NCBI GenBank assembly: GCA_002412965.1
Contig: DHWB01000003.1
Span: 648,320 to 712,319 of the forward strand
Source: Desulfomicrobium sp. UBA5193
GTDB taxonomy: Bacteria; Desulfobacterota; Desulfovibrionia; Desulfovibrionales; Desulfomicrobiaceae
Direction: 5' to 3'
Length of the DNA stretch: 64,000 nt
Below, in pieces: positions 36,125-46,035 of the stretch (the first letter of the stretch is position 1; every line of letters begins with the position of its first letter). Under the pieces are notes generated by a model, which saw only the letters and a program-made list of their open reading frames with translations, had not been told where the DNA came from and did no database searches. A program made the position numbers and the translations under genes.

Positions 36125-37381
36125 CTATTCGCGAGCGCCTTGGCCGATCTCCAGGATGGAGGCGGCCCAGGCGCCTGCCTCGCAGTGCAGCGTGCGCAGC
36201 CTGGCCGGTTCCAGGCTCAGGTCCTGCAGCATCCTGCCCAGAGTGGCCTCATCCCGTTCCTCGAACGCGGTCATCAGGGTCAGGAGGGGCATGTATTCCG
36301 TGGCGCCTGCGCCGCAGAGGGCCTTTTTCTGCGCATCGGTCAGGGGCAGAAAGGCCAGGGCGTCGGCCATGGGGATGCCCAGAATGGCGTCGAGGAGCGA
36401 AAACAAGCCCAGCAGAAACATCTCGTCTGGTTTGAAATCCCAGTAGTCGTGTCCTGCGACGATCAGTTCCAGAAATTTTCCCCGCCATAGCGAAAGATGC
36501 AGGAGTTCGGTCTGCACATCGCCTTGGGTGATGTCCGCCAGCAGCACCGCGCGCAACCAGTTGCGGACATTGATCCAGCCCAGGAGGGTGATGGCCTGGC
36601 GGATGGAGTCGATCTTGCGCATGAACCCGAAGGTGGGAGAATTGAGGTAGGTCAGGAGCCGGTAACTCAGGCTCACATCGGCCTGGATTGTTTTGGCCAG
36701 CTGGTCCAGATCCGGCGACTCGCCTTCAATGATGCGGATGATCTGCAGGCGCGAGTTCTGGTGCGAGGAGAGTTTTCGCCCCGGTATGATCTCCGCCGTC
36801 TTGAAGAACCGGCCCTGGAACAGCGTCAGGCCCTGCTTTTGCAGAGCGTCGAGCTCTCCAAGGGTGGTGACGTTGCGCGCAAGTCCGGTCTTGCCGGCGG
36901 CGAAAAGGGCTGCAAGTTCCGCGTCAGCGGCCATTTCCGGATTGGCCAGGCAGAGCACCTGGGCCATGTTGAGCGTCTGGGCCGCCGGGGTGACGTCCGG
37001 ATTCCACTCCAGAGCGATGGTGTGCCCGTCGGCCGCCATCTGGCTCAAGGCCGGCAGCAGATCCGGGTCGTTCTGCCACTCCGGGCTGATCAGCACAACG
37101 GAGGACTGTGCGGGAAAAGCGTAGGGAATCTGCTTTTGCAGCTGCTCGCGCGTATAGGCCAGCAGCATCTTCTTGTTCCGGGCGAGGATGGTGTTGAGCC
37201 CGATGTAATCACCGGCGATGACCGCCGCGCCGACGTTGACCTGTTCCGGGCTTAAAGGCAGGCTTGTGGTCATGCTCGAAGTGGCTTGAATTTCGTATCC
37301 CCACACGCTTTTGGCGGCGGTGAAAATGGGATTTCTTGAGAGCAGGTGCAGGTTTGCGGCGCTCGAGGCGGATGCGGGCAT
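36125..37381 (-). CDS. Degenerate-EAL/HDOD signalling protein (YuxH type)
   Basis: A 418-residue protein. The N-terminal half (about 10-205) aligns by pattern with EAL domains of YuxH-type proteins but lacks the catalytic EAL/ExL triad: GYEIQATSS is found where GYELLFR is usual. The C-terminal half is HDOD (about 210-400; LAKTIQADVSLSYRLLTYLNSPTFGF, SIRQAITLLGWINVRNWL). Such proteins usually act as regulators rather than phosphodiesterases. The ribosome-binding site is weak (GTGAGCC). Confidence 0.82.
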   Translation of the reverse strand: MPASASSAANLHLLSRNPIFTAAKSVWGYEIQATSSMTTSLPLSPEQVNVGAAVIAGDYIGLNTILARNKKMLLAYTREQLQKQIPYAFPAQSSVVLISPEWQNDPDLLPALSQMAADGHTIALEWNPDVTPAAQTLNMAQVLCLANPEMAADAELAALFAAGKTGLARNVTTLGELDALQKQGLTLFQGRFFKTAEIIPGRKLSSHQNSRLQIIRIIEGESPDLDQLAKTIQADVSLSYRLLTYLNSPTFGFMRKIDSIRQAITLLGWINVRNWLRAVLLADITQGDVQTELLHLSLWRGKFLELIVAGHDYWDFKPDEMFLLGLFSLLDAILGIPMADALAFLPLTDAQKKALCGAGATEYMPLLTLMTAFEERDEATLGRMLQDLSLEPARLRTLHCEAGAWAASILEIGQGARE

Positions 37382-37713
37382 GGGTGGCTCACTTGTTGGG
37401 GTGGTCGGTCAAGGCGACGCTAGCAGAATGCAATTCATAATTGAACTTATATTTGAGGGATGGACGGAGTCGTTGACATTAATGTTCATTGCCTGCGATT
37501 GCCGCAGGAGAAGAGGAGTCATGCGTTTACGGACGCGGCGGTCTGTTCAGGCGCGGCCTACACTGGCGGCAAAAATGGGATTGGCGTCATGATTTGCAAA
37601 ATTGTAATTTGATTCTCGATAATCTCGGAATTGTCAGGATTGCATATTTCAAAAATGTAATCTATTTTTGTCTGGATTTGGTTGAATTCTTATATTTCAA
37701 CGAGTTATATTTG
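37382..37713. other. AT-rich intergenic region
   Basis: The 417-base gap between the HDOD gene and glnN. This part is clearly more AT-rich than its neighbours and shows no convincing coding frame. It probably holds activator sites for the sigma-54 promoter that follows, but I cannot name any. Confidence 0.4.
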
Positions 37714-37729
37714 TGGCATTTGAATTGCT
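37714..37729 (+). promoter_or_regulatory. Sigma-54 (-24/-12) promoter of glnN
   Basis: TGGCATTTGAATTGCT matches the sigma-54 consensus TGGCAC-N5-TTGCW with exact spacing and 15 of the key contacts except C at position 6. Transcription would start near 37740, about 60 bases before the glutamine synthetase ATG. Nitrogen genes are classic sigma-54 targets. Confidence 0.65.
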
Positions 37730-37798
37730 TGAATACTGCAAACGTAATCATGGTTCGATACCACAAAACGCATACATCAACTTGTCCTGGAGGATAAC

Positions 37799-39982
37799 AT
37801 GAGCGGAATTTCGGCCCGTCGGGACGCCATCAAGGCTATCACCGATTATAAACCCATGCATGCGCCCCTGAATTTCAGCGAGACATCCCTTACGGAAATG
37901 TTTGGCTGCAACGTGTTCAATGACAAGGTCATGCGTGAACGTCTGCCCAAGACGGTTTACAAGTCCTTGAAGAAGACCATCGAGCTGGGCGAAAAGCTGG
38001 ATGCATCCGTGGCCGACGTCGTGGCCAATGCCATGAAGGATTGGGCCATCGAAAAAGGCGCCACCCATTTCACGCATGTTTTTTATCCTCTGACCGGCCT
38101 GACCGCCGAGAAGCATGACTCCTTCCTGACCCCCGACGGAAAGGGCGGCGCGGTCGCGGAGTTCAGCGGCAAGATGCTGATCCAGGGCGAGCCCGATGCC
38201 TCCAGCTTCCCTTCCGGCGGCCTGCGCGCCACCTTCGAAGCTCGCGGCTACACCGCCTGGGACGTGACCAGTCCTGCATTTCTGCTGGAAAATCCCAATG
38301 GTACATTTTTGTGCATTCCTACGGCTTTCGTGTCCTGGACCGGTGAAGCCCTGGACAAGAAGACTCCGCTCCTGCGCTCCATGCAATCCCTGAACAAGCA
38401 GGCCAAGCGCGTGCTGAAGCTTTTCGGCGTAAAGACGAAACTGCCCTTGGTCAGCTATGCCGGACCGGAGCAGGAATATTTTCTGATCGATCGTAATTTC
38501 GTCTTCGCCCGTCCGGACCTGCTCATCGCCGGCCGCAGCCTGTTCGGCTCCAAGCCCGCCAAGGGCCAGGAATTCGAAGACCAGTATTTCGGCGTCGTGC
38601 CCCGCCGCGTCATGTCCTTCATGATGGAAGTGGATCGCGAACTCTTCAAGCTCGGCGTGCCGGTCAAGACCCGCCACAACGAAGTCGCCCCCAGCCAGTT
38701 CGAGATCGCGCCCATTTACGAGCAGGGCAACCTGGCTACCGACCACAACCAGCTGGTCATGACCGTGCTGCGCAGCGTGGCCAAACGCTACGGCATGGTC
38801 TGCCTGCTGCACGAGAAGCCTTTCGCCGGTATCAACGGCTCGGGCAAGCACCTCAATTATTCCATCGGCAACGACGAAGTCGGCTGCCTGTTCGATCCCG
38901 GCGACACTCCGCATGAAAACGCCCAGTTCCTGGTTTTCTGCGCCGCCGCGATCCGTGCCATGCACAAGTACGGTCCGCTGCTGCGCGCCACGGTCGCCAG
39001 CGCCTCCAACGATCACCGGCTCGGCGCCAACGAGGCACCTCCGGCCATCATGTCCGTCTATCTGGGCGAGCAGCTGACCGATGTTTTCGAGCAGTTCAAG
39101 AAGGGCGAGGTCAAGAGCTCCAAGCAGAAGGGCGTCATGAACATCGGCGTCGACACTCTGCCTCCGCTGCCCATGGATCCGGGCGACCGCAACCGCACCA
39201 GCCCCTTCGCCTTTACCGGCAACCGGTTTGAGTTCCGCGCCGTCGGCTCCTCCATGTCCATCGCCGGTTCCCAGGTTGCCCTGAACACCATGATGTCCGA
39301 ATCCCTGGACTACATCGCCACGGAACTGGAAAAGGCCACCACCGGCGACGCCTCCAAGCTCAACGCCGCGGTGCAGGCCCTGCTGCAGAAGATCATGGTC
39401 GAACACGACACGGTCATCTTCAACGGCGACGGCTATTCCGAGGAATGGCACAAGGAAGCCGAGAAGCGCGGTCTGGCCAACCTGAAGTCCACCCCCGACG
39501 CGCTGCCCATGCTCTCCGCAGCCTCGACCATCGATCTCTTCACCAAATACGGCGTCCTGACGGAAGCCGAGCTGCGCTCCCGTGAAGAAATCTATCTGGA
39601 GCAGTACTGCAAGACCATTGAAACCGAAGCCAACCTGATGCTGCGCATGGCCAAGACCGTGATCTTCCCGAGCTCCTTCCGCTATCAGAACGAACTCGCG
39701 CAGGCCTGCGCCAACCTGAAGGCCATCGGCAAGGAATTCGGCACCACGACCCTCGATCAGCTCACCACGCATCTGCGCGGCATGCAGAAGGTCACCTATG
39801 AGCTCGAAGCGATGCTTGAAGGCGAGAAGGGCGATTCGACACTGGCGCACGCCAAGTACTTCCAGAAGACCATCCTGCCCGCCATGGGCGAGGTCAGAAA
39901 GCACGCCGACCTGTTGGAGACGATCGTCGCCGATGATCTGTGGACTCTGCCCAGCTACCAGGAGATGCTCTTCATCCGCTAA
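37799..39982 (+). CDS. glnN: Glutamine synthetase, type III
   Basis: ATP-dependent assimilation of ammonia into glutamine. The 727-residue length and the phrases [53 protein letters not shown] and [14 protein letters not shown] identify the GSIII class, a hexameric-ring family distinct from the 470-residue GSI. The acidic metal ligands and RLGANEAPP region look intact. CTGGAGGATAAC precedes ATG 37799. The gene stands alone behind a sigma-54-type promoter. Confidence 0.96.
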   Translation: MSGISARRDAIKAITDYKPMHAPLNFSETSLTEMFGCNVFNDKVMRERLPKTVYKSLKKTIELGEKLDASVADVVANAMKDWAIEKGATHFTHVFYPLTGLTAEKHDSFLTPDGKGGAVAEFSGKMLIQGEPDASSFPSGGLRATFEARGYTAWDVTSPAFLLENPNGTFLCIPTAFVSWTGEALDKKTPLLRSMQSLNKQAKRVLKLFGVKTKLPLVSYAGPEQEYFLIDRNFVFARPDLLIAGRSLFGSKPAKGQEFEDQYFGVVPRRVMSFMMEVDRELFKLGVPVKTRHNEVAPSQFEIAPIYEQGNLATDHNQLVMTVLRSVAKRYGMVCLLHEKPFAGINGSGKHLNYSIGNDEVGCLFDPGDTPHENAQFLVFCAAAIRAMHKYGPLLRATVASASNDHRLGANEAPPAIMSVYLGEQLTDVFEQFKKGEVKSSKQKGVMNIGVDTLPPLPMDPGDRNRTSPFAFTGNRFEFRAVGSSMSIAGSQVALNTMMSESLDYIATELEKATTGDASKLNAAVQALLQKIMVEHDTVIFNGDGYSEEWHKEAEKRGLANLKSTPDALPMLSAASTIDLFTKYGVLTEAELRSREEIYLEQYCKTIETEANLMLRMAKTVIFPSSFRYQNELAQACANLKAIGKEFGTTTLDQLTTHLRGMQKVTYELEAMLEGEKGDSTLAHAKYFQKTILPAMGEVRKHADLLETIVADDLWTLPSYQEMLFIR

Positions 39983-40067
39983 CCCTTTTCCGCCGAACCG
40001 GCCTGTCGAAGCGCATCCTCCCCTCGCCAGGTTCTTGCCGTAAACCGGCCGGTTCCGGAATTTTTTC

Positions 40068-40095
40068 AAGGCCGCCCACCCTGGGCGGCCTTTTT
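40068..40095 (+). terminator. Terminator of glnN
   Basis: AGGCCGCCCA (40069-40078) pairs with TGGGCGGCCT (40082-40091), followed by TTTTC. Confidence 0.85.
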
Positions 40096-40168
40096 CGTGC
40101 GTTGACGCCGCGCACCCCTGTGCCATAGATATCTGAAGCATCTTCTCCCCCTTTCAAGAGAGAAACAC

Positions 40169-41227
40169 ATGGATATTGTCCGTCAGTGGCTGAGCGCCGT
40201 TTTTTCCGACAACCAGCTGGTCATTCTTTTTCTGGTGCTGGTTGTGGTCGGGGCCATTGTCCTCTCGGTGGGCAACCTTCTGGCGCCGGTCATCGCCAGC
40301 GTGGTCATCTCCTTTCTGCTCGAAGGCCTGGTGCGTATTCTGGAGCGCTTTCGCTGGCCGCGCATGCTGGCGGTTGGATTGGTTTTCGGGCTGTTCATGC
40401 TTTTTCTGGCCGTGCTGCTTCTGGCGCTCATTCCGCTTCTGGTATCCCAGATCACGGACCTGATGGACAACATTCCCTGGATCATCTCCAAAACTCAAAC
40501 GGCGCTGCAGCATCTGCCCAAGAAGCTCCCGATCCTGTCGCAGTCGCAGGTGCAGGCCATCGTCGACTCCCTGACCGTCCAATTTTCGCAATACGGTCAG
40601 CAGGTTCTGGCCTTCTCCCTGTCCTCCGTGCGCTCGGTCTTTTCGTTTGTGGTCTATCTGGTGCTGATGCCGATCATGGTCTTTTTCTTCCTGAAGGATA
40701 AGAGCGTGATTCTGGAATGGTTGAGCGGGTTTCTGCCCCAGGACCATACTCTGGCCAGCAAGGTCTGGATGGACGTCAAGACGCAGGCCGGCAATTATGT
40801 GCGGGGCCGGATCTGGGAAGTGCTCATCGTCTGGGCCGCGACCTATGCCTGTTTTCTGCTGTTTGGTCTGGACTATGCCATGCTGCTGAGCCTGCTGGTG
40901 GGCCTCTCCGTCATTATTCCATACATCGGAGCCGTGGTCGTGACCGTACCCGTGCTCATCATCGCCTACATCCAGTGGGGTTTTGACTCGCATTTCACAT
41001 GGGCGATGATCGCCTATTTTGTGATCCAGATGCTGGACGCGAACCTGCTCGTGCCGCTGCTGTTGTCCGGGGCCGTGAACCTGCATCCCATCGCCTCCAT
41101 CACGGCCATTCTGATTTTTGGCGGAATCTGGGGTTTTTGGGGGGTCTTTTTCGCCATTCCCCTGGCCACGCTGGTGCAGTCCGTGCTGTGCGTCTGGAAA
41201 TATCGGCGGCAGTGCGGTGTCGCGTAG
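40169..41227 (+). CDS. AI-2E family transporter
   Basis: A 352-residue polytopic inner-membrane protein with about eight hydrophobic segments. The family pattern is plain: central soluble loop (about 90-150), then YLVLMPIMVFFFLKDK, YVRGRIWEVLIVW, GLSVIIPYIGAVVV and GGIWGFWGVFFAIPLATL. Members have been linked to autoinducer export, or to Na+(Li+)/H+ exchange; the substrate here is unknown. AGAGAGAAACAC precedes the ATG. Confidence 0.9.
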   Translation: MDIVRQWLSAVFSDNQLVILFLVLVVVGAIVLSVGNLLAPVIASVVISFLLEGLVRILERFRWPRMLAVGLVFGLFMLFLAVLLLALIPLLVSQITDLMDNIPWIISKTQTALQHLPKKLPILSQSQVQAIVDSLTVQFSQYGQQVLAFSLSSVRSVFSFVVYLVLMPIMVFFFLKDKSVILEWLSGFLPQDHTLASKVWMDVKTQAGNYVRGRIWEVLIVWAATYACFLLFGLDYAMLLSLLVGLSVIIPYIGAVVVTVPVLIIAYIQWGFDSHFTWAMIAYFVIQMLDANLLVPLLLSGAVNLHPIASITAILIFGGIWGFWGVFFAIPLATLVQSVLCVWKYRRQCGVA

Positions 41228-41343
41228 AGTTGAGAGGCCGGAGTGACTGTTTTGATAGGTGCCATAGGTCGTATGGGGCCTATAGGTGCTCTACTAAATA
41301 GTTAATGTAAAATCTCAAGAAAATAACCTCACAGGAAGAATTG

Positions 41344-42339
41344 ATGAAGAAATACGACGTGTACGGCATGGGCAACGCCCTGGTGGATATGGAGTTCGAG
41401 GTGCCCGACGCCTTTTTGGAGACCATGGGCGTGGAAAAGGGCTTCATGACCCTGGTCGATGAGGAGCGGCAGTTCGAGCTGCTCGAATTCCTGCGCAGCG
41501 AACGCAGCGTGCGCTCCGGCGGTGGATCGGCGGCCAACACCATCGTGGCCAACGCCTTCTTTGGTGGACGCTCCTTTTATACCTGCCTGGTCAGCAATGA
41601 CGAGATGGGCGATTTCTACGCGCAGGAGCTGGTGCGGGCCGGAGTGGACACCAACTTGGCCGACTGCCGCGCACAAGGCGTGACGGGCAAATGTCTGGTC
41701 ATGATCACGCCCGATGCCGAACGGACCATGAACACCTACCTCGGTATCTCCGAGTCCCTGTCGGTGAGGGAGCTGCGAACTGAGGCGCTCTGCGATTCGG
41801 AATTTCTGTATGTGGAGGGTTATTTGGTGACCTCGCCCACGGCCAGGCCGGCAGTGGTCGAGGCCATGAACATCGCCCGTGGCGCAGGGGTCAAAACGGC
41901 GCTCAGTTTCTCGGACCCGTCCATGGTCAAGTATTTCCGGTTGGGGCTGGAAGAGATTGTCGGCGAAGGAGTCGATCTGCTGTTCTGCAACCAGGAAGAG
42001 GCGCTGATCTGGGGCGAGTGCCGCACTTTGGCCAAGGCCGTGGATCGGCTGAAGGAAAAGGCTGGCGCATTCGTAGTCACCATGGGCGCGCAGGGGGCCT
42101 TGATCTTTGACGGCTACTGCGTGCACGAGATCGACCCCGTTCTGGTCACGCCGCTCGACACCAACGGCGCGGGGGACATGTTCGCCGGAGCCTTTCTCCA
42201 CGGCATCACCCACGGAATGAACTACGTCCAGGCCGGGCAGTTCGCCAGCCTGTCCGCGTCCAAGGTGGTCAGGACTTTCGGGCCCAGGCTCAATCCCGAG
42301 CAGTACCGCCAGACCCTGTCCGAATTTCTGGCCTCCTGA
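41344..42339 (+). CDS. PfkB-family sugar/nucleoside kinase
   Basis: A 331-residue ribokinase-fold kinase. The glycine-rich RSGGGSAANTIVANAFFGG near residue 60 and DTNGAGDMFAGAFLHG near 275 (anion hole and catalytic aspartate) are intact. The overall pattern is closest to the adenosine kinase-like branch, but the substrate cannot be fixed by eye. ATG 41344 has AGGAAG just upstream. A 116-base gap separates it from the transporter; the small membrane-protein gene follows 19 bases later. Confidence 0.87.
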   Translation: MKKYDVYGMGNALVDMEFEVPDAFLETMGVEKGFMTLVDEERQFELLEFLRSERSVRSGGGSAANTIVANAFFGGRSFYTCLVSNDEMGDFYAQELVRAGVDTNLADCRAQGVTGKCLVMITPDAERTMNTYLGISESLSVRELRTEALCDSEFLYVEGYLVTSPTARPAVVEAMNIARGAGVKTALSFSDPSMVKYFRLGLEEIVGEGVDLLFCNQEEALIWGECRTLAKAVDRLKEKAGAFVVTMGAQGALIFDGYCVHEIDPVLVTPLDTNGAGDMFAGAFLHGITHGMNYVQAGQFASLSASKVVRTFGPRLNPEQYRQTLSEFLAS

Positions 42340-42358
42340 GCAGGCAGCGGACACGATC

Positions 42359-42766
42359 ATGTATCCGGGACTGGAAGGGTGGACCGAGGGCTTATGGTGG
42401 CTGGCAGCTGTCTCGGCCCTGACTTTCGCGGGTTCGCTCATTGTCATCCCGTTTTTGTGCCTGCGCATCCCGCCGGATTATTTTTCAGCGCCACTGCGTG
42501 GGCAAACTCCGTGGCGCAGAAGGCATCCCGTGCTGCGGCTCTGTGTGCTGGTGCTCAAAAATCTGCTGGGGTTTGTCCTGTTCCTGGCCGGAGCGCTCAT
42601 GCTCTTCATTCCGGGCCAGGGACTGCTGACCATTTTTCTCGGAATCATGCTCATGGACTTTCCCGGAAAATTCAGGCTCGAAAGATATATCATCTCGCGC
42701 GGCCCCGTGCTGCGGGCCATTAACTGGATCCGCAGGCGGGGCGGGGTGGAGGCGCTCAAGTTTTGA
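42359..42766 (+). CDS. Small membrane protein (PGPGW-like)
   Basis: A 135-residue protein with membrane segments at about 14-36 and 66-98. FIPGQGLLTIFLGIMLMDFPGK matches the Pro-Gly-x-Gly pattern of the PGPGW putative transmembrane family. Role unknown. It begins 19 bases after the PfkB gene and is probably co-transcribed. The following 207 bases up to the tRNA genes hold the tRNA promoter and nothing else recognisable. Confidence 0.7.
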   Translation: MYPGLEGWTEGLWWLAAVSALTFAGSLIVIPFLCLRIPPDYFSAPLRGQTPWRRRHPVLRLCVLVLKNLLGFVLFLAGALMLFIPGQGLLTIFLGIMLMDFPGKFRLERYIISRGPVLRAINWIRRRGGVEALKF

Positions 42767-42923
42767 TGGCACATAGGGCTTCCTCGTATTCGAATCTTTC
42801 CCCTCGGCACGCGATGGAGGAGGCTTCTGCCACGAAAACCAGCCAAGAGTACTGCAGTCCGTGGTTGCTACTTATTGGATTTTTTTTGATTTTTTCGATT
42901 TTCAATGTTTTTGGAAAAAGTTT

Positions 42924-42951
42924 TTGACAGCGGGCAGTTGCCTCTATAAAG
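42924..42951 (+). promoter_or_regulatory. Sigma-70-type promoter of the tRNA genes
   Basis: TTGACA at 42924-42929 is a perfect -35 box. TATAAA at 42945-42950 (spacer 15) or ATAAAG (spacer 16) serves as -10. tRNA-Val begins 23 bases after it. The spacer is shorter than the ideal 17. Confidence 0.6.
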
Positions 42952-42973
42952 ACTGTTTCTCGTTGGATGGACG

Positions 42974-43049
42974 GGGCGGTTAGCTCAGCTGGGAGAGCGT
43001 CGGCCTTACAAGCCGAGGGTCATAGGTTCGATCCCTGTACCGCCCACCA
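42974..43049 (+). tRNA. tRNA-Val (anticodon UAC)
   Basis: GGGCGGT (42974-42980) pairs with ACCGCCC (43039-43045), then A and an encoded CCA. The D-arm TAGCTCAGCTGGGAGAGC, the anticodon loop CTTACAA with TAC and the T-loop GGTTCGATCCC are all standard. Confidence 0.97.
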
Positions 43050-43070
43050 CGAAGACAAAGACAGGAATGC

Positions 43071-43147
<77 letters not shown>

Positions 43148-43156
43148 AAAGAGAAC

Positions 43157-43195
43157 AAGGGATTTCAGTTTAACGCTGAAATCCCTTTTTTCTTT
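43157..43195 (+). terminator. Terminator of the tRNA-Val/tRNA-Asp transcript
   Basis: GGGATTTCAG (43159-43168) pairs with CTGAAATCCC (43176-43185), followed by TTTTTTCTTT. The same structure, slightly mutated, follows the decayed tRNA-Asp copy at 46335-46366. Confidence 0.9.
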
Positions 43196-43570
43196 GTGGG
43201 TTCTGGTGTGGGATTTTGTGATTCCAGCTACCTGTTATTCGACTTGGAAAAAAAGCCATCCGGAGACGGGTGGTTTTTGTCGCATCAGCGGGTTGTGGTC
43301 GAAGTTATGAACACAAATATGTGTGACAAAGTAAGCGGCTGCCGTTACCGCAACTTTTCTTGTAGCGAAGAGCACATAATAGTTTTGAACCTCGGGGAAA
43401 GAACCGGGTGAGGGTTAAATTCAAGATTCAAGATCATACCATAGATTTCAGGTGTCCAGAATTTGAGGCACAAAAAACACAGAATCAGGCCCCACCATTT
43501 GAAAGCAAGGCTCGAGACTGTTGAGTATCAAGCCATTTTCCGAAGAACTCGCCAGAAAGATGTGGAGTCT
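43196..43570. other. Gene-poor stretch after tRNA-Asp
   Basis: A 71-codon frame at 43196-43411 has no ribosome-binding site and begins inside terminator sequence, so I do not call it. The stretch contains AAATTCAAGATTCAAGATC at 43417-43435, repeated near 44414. Base composition is more AT-rich than the flanks. Confidence 0.45.
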
Positions 43571-44023
43571 TCAAAGTTCTCGCGCTCCCAGCGTCTTAAA
43601 GTAGTAATCTCCCAGAGCCTCGTGTAGCGCGTTGGCGGCCAGCCGGGTGCAATGGCGGTCTTCTTCGGGCATGCAGTCAGGTCCGCCCAAGGCATCCAGT
43701 ACGGTCTCGCCCGTGATGGCAGCCACCTCTTCGCAGGTCTTGTTCACTGCCAGTTCCGCAGCCATGGACCCGCTGATCTGGCTGGAGCCGCAGCCGTCGG
43801 TGCCGAATCCCGCGTCACAGACCAGATCGTTTTCGATGTGCAGAAAGATGCGAATGGTATCGCCACACGTGCCGGTAGATGCGCCCATGTACTCGGCCTT
43901 GGCCGGCCGGCCGTGATACGGCTTGTTGCGCCAGCGTTCAAACCCGGCCTGACCGTAGGCCTGAGCCGCTTCATCAAAAATTTTTTCCTGGAGTTCATTC
44001 ACTATGTCGTCAAAACTGGGCAT
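43571..44023 (-). CDS. NifU/IscU-like iron-sulfur scaffold protein
   Basis: A 150-residue protein resembling the scaffold domain on which Fe-S clusters are built. The three ligand cysteines are present: STGTCGD (near 47), DGCGSSQ (near 73) and DRHCTRLA (near 130). No C-terminal NifU thioredoxin-like part and no neighbouring iscS or nifS is present, so it is an orphan. ATG 44023 has only a weak GGA site; the longer frame to 44236 adds an implausible N-terminus. It lies inside the tRNA-Asp-flanked island. Confidence 0.8.
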   Translation of the reverse strand: MPSFDDIVNELQEKIFDEAAQAYGQAGFERWRNKPYHGRPAKAEYMGASTGTCGDTIRIFLHIENDLVCDAGFGTDGCGSSQISGSMAAELAVNKTCEEVAAITGETVLDALGGPDCMPEEDRHCTRLAANALHEALGDYYFKTLGAREL

Positions 44024-44524
44024 TGTCTCGTCCGTTTGCTGAGTGATTCCATGTGTCCCCGCTGGGAACAGACCAATGCGAACTCCTAGCACCCCCTCCT
44101 GAAATCGGCAACACCAGTTACCAAAGACTAGAACATATACCAAAATGGTCAGAAAAGCCTTGCACTGGACTCGCCCGCACCCCAATCCCGCAGCCGCATA
44201 CCCTTCGGGAACCGGCGTGACGTTACGCAGGGTCATATGCGAAAAAAGGCTCAGATCTTGAATTATATTGGGATGCCATATTGGAAAAAGAATTCAAAAT
44301 TAACAATTTGGTTGCAGAATCGACGCGCATAACAATGAAGCCCTTGCCGTTGCGGAAACTTTTTTTGTAGCGTCATTTTACAAACTCAGCTGATGGGTGG
44401 AGTTAGAAATGAGAAATTCAAGAATCAAGATCTGATAATCATTCAAAAGGACACCTCAGAAAATAGCAGGTGACCGATTCCTCTGCTATATAGGAGTTTG
44501 AAAACACTCAATCTGAGGTTTCAA
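44024..44524. other. Noncoding stretch with repeats upstream of the transposase
   Basis: No gene seen. AATTCAAGATCTGA-type repeats occur inverted at 44251-44264 and direct at 44414-44435. ATAGCAG near 44465 and CTGCTAT near 44485 form a 7-bp inverted repeat that could belong to the left end of the insertion sequence. Confidence 0.4.
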
Positions 44525-45544
44525 ATGGCTATATACGCAGGAATCGATTTGCATTCAAATTCAAATTTCTTGTCTGTGGTCGATAGTGCAGGAAAGATCA
44601 TTGAAAAACGAAAACTTGCTAACGATGTCCAGGAAATTTTGAATCCACTAGCGGCCTATCGGGAGCAGTTTCAAGGAATTGCCATCGAGTCGACCTTCAA
44701 CTGGTATTGGATCGTCGATGCGTTGATGGACGAGGGCTACCGGGTGCATTTGGCCAACCCGGCAGCTATCCAGAAGTACTCCGGGCTCAAGCACAGCGAC
44801 GACGCCAGCGATGCCGCCTGGCTCGCCGAGATGCTACGACTGAATGTCCTGCCTGAAGGTTACATCTATCCTAAAGCAGAACGTCCGATCCGAGATCTGT
44901 TGAGAAAACGCGGGCATCTGGTACGCTTGAGAACGTCTTTGATCACGAGCTTGCAGGGCATAGTTTCCCGTAACAACGATCTTTCGCTGCCGGGGCGCAT
45001 GATCAAGCAGCTCAAGACAAACCATGTCGCCCCCTTGTGTGCCGCAAATGAAGATTTGGCCCTTTGCGGAGAAGTCAGCAAAGACACCATCGACTACCTG
45101 GGGCGGCAGATAAAGAAGATCGAGAAGCAGGCCGAGGAGCGAGCCGAATTGCGGCCCGCGTATAAGGCACTGCTCTCCATGCCTGGAGTAGGCGTTGTCC
45201 TCGGCCTGACGAACATTTTGGAAACCGGCCCAATCGGGCGCTTCGCCAAAGCGGGCAATTTCGGTTCGTATTGTCGGAAAGTGCCGTCCACTTGGATCAG
45301 CAACGGCAAGCGCAAGGGGCGAGGCAACACCAAGAACGGGAACAAGTACTTGACGTGGGCTTTTTCAGAGTTTGCTGAGTTCGCGAGGCGTTACGACGCC
45401 GCAAGCCGTTCATGGTATGACCGTAAGATGGCCAGAAGCAACAGAATGGTCGCGCATAGCGCCTTGGCCCACAAATTTGCGCGGGCCGCATATTTCGTCA
45501 TGCGGGAGGGCGTGAACTTTGATCACGAGAAATGTTTTGCATGA
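44525..45544 (+). mobile_element. IS110-family transposase gene
   Basis: A 339-residue transposase of the DEDD type. AGIDLHSNSN gives the first aspartate, AIESTFNWYW the glutamate, and HSDDASDAAWLAEML the last two acidic residues. The C-terminal Tnp20-like part has LLSMPGVGVVLGLTNILE and NGKRKGRGNTKNGNKYLTWAF. The frame is intact, so it could be active. ATG 44525 follows TGAGGTTTCAA. IS110 elements lack clear terminal inverted repeats, and I could not fix the element ends. Confidence 0.9.
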
Positions 45545-46035
45545 ATTTGGAGGCGGAGGGGAACCAGCATTGGGGTTGGAATAACCACCAGATCTGATTG
45601 GTAGCCATCGCTTCCAGCTTTTCGGATGACTTTGTTTCGCCGACCACTGCATGAGCCAGCAACGGGTTGGTTCACAACCATGAGATCTGTAACAACACTT
45701 TGGACATGGCGTGGGATCGAAGATTATCTGGCCGTCGCAAGACGGTGGGGCTGCTTTGGAGGCCTAGATCCCGATGGGTGACTGGTGCAGCGGAATACGC
45801 CGACATCGAACGCTGATATTTCGAGAAAGGCAGAAAGCAAAGAAATTCGAGGTATTATCGATTAGTTTTGTCCGAGGCGAGAAAACCTGATTTTCTGGCC
45901 CAAGGGAGTACTTTCTCTTGACCTCGGTCCTTTTGATGGGTGACCCCAGATTTCCCGTTTCACACAATAAAGCCGTCATTTCTGACGGCTTTATTGTTCG
46001 GCATTCAAAGCTAACTTTGTTTTTCAATCGTTTAT
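45545..46035. other. Noncoding region with a strong hairpin
   Basis: No supported gene. CAATAAAGCCGTCA (45965-45978) pairs perfectly with TGACGGCTTTATTG (45983-45996). On the minus strand this lies about 40 bases after the decayed tRNA-Ala and may be its old terminator. The 106-codon minus frame at 45764-46084 runs through the hairpin and the tRNA remnant, so it is not a gene. Confidence 0.5.

Noticed and set aside
43196..43411. 71-codon frame after tRNA-Asp
   Set aside because: Begins at the terminator T-run, has no ribosome-binding site and no recognisable features.
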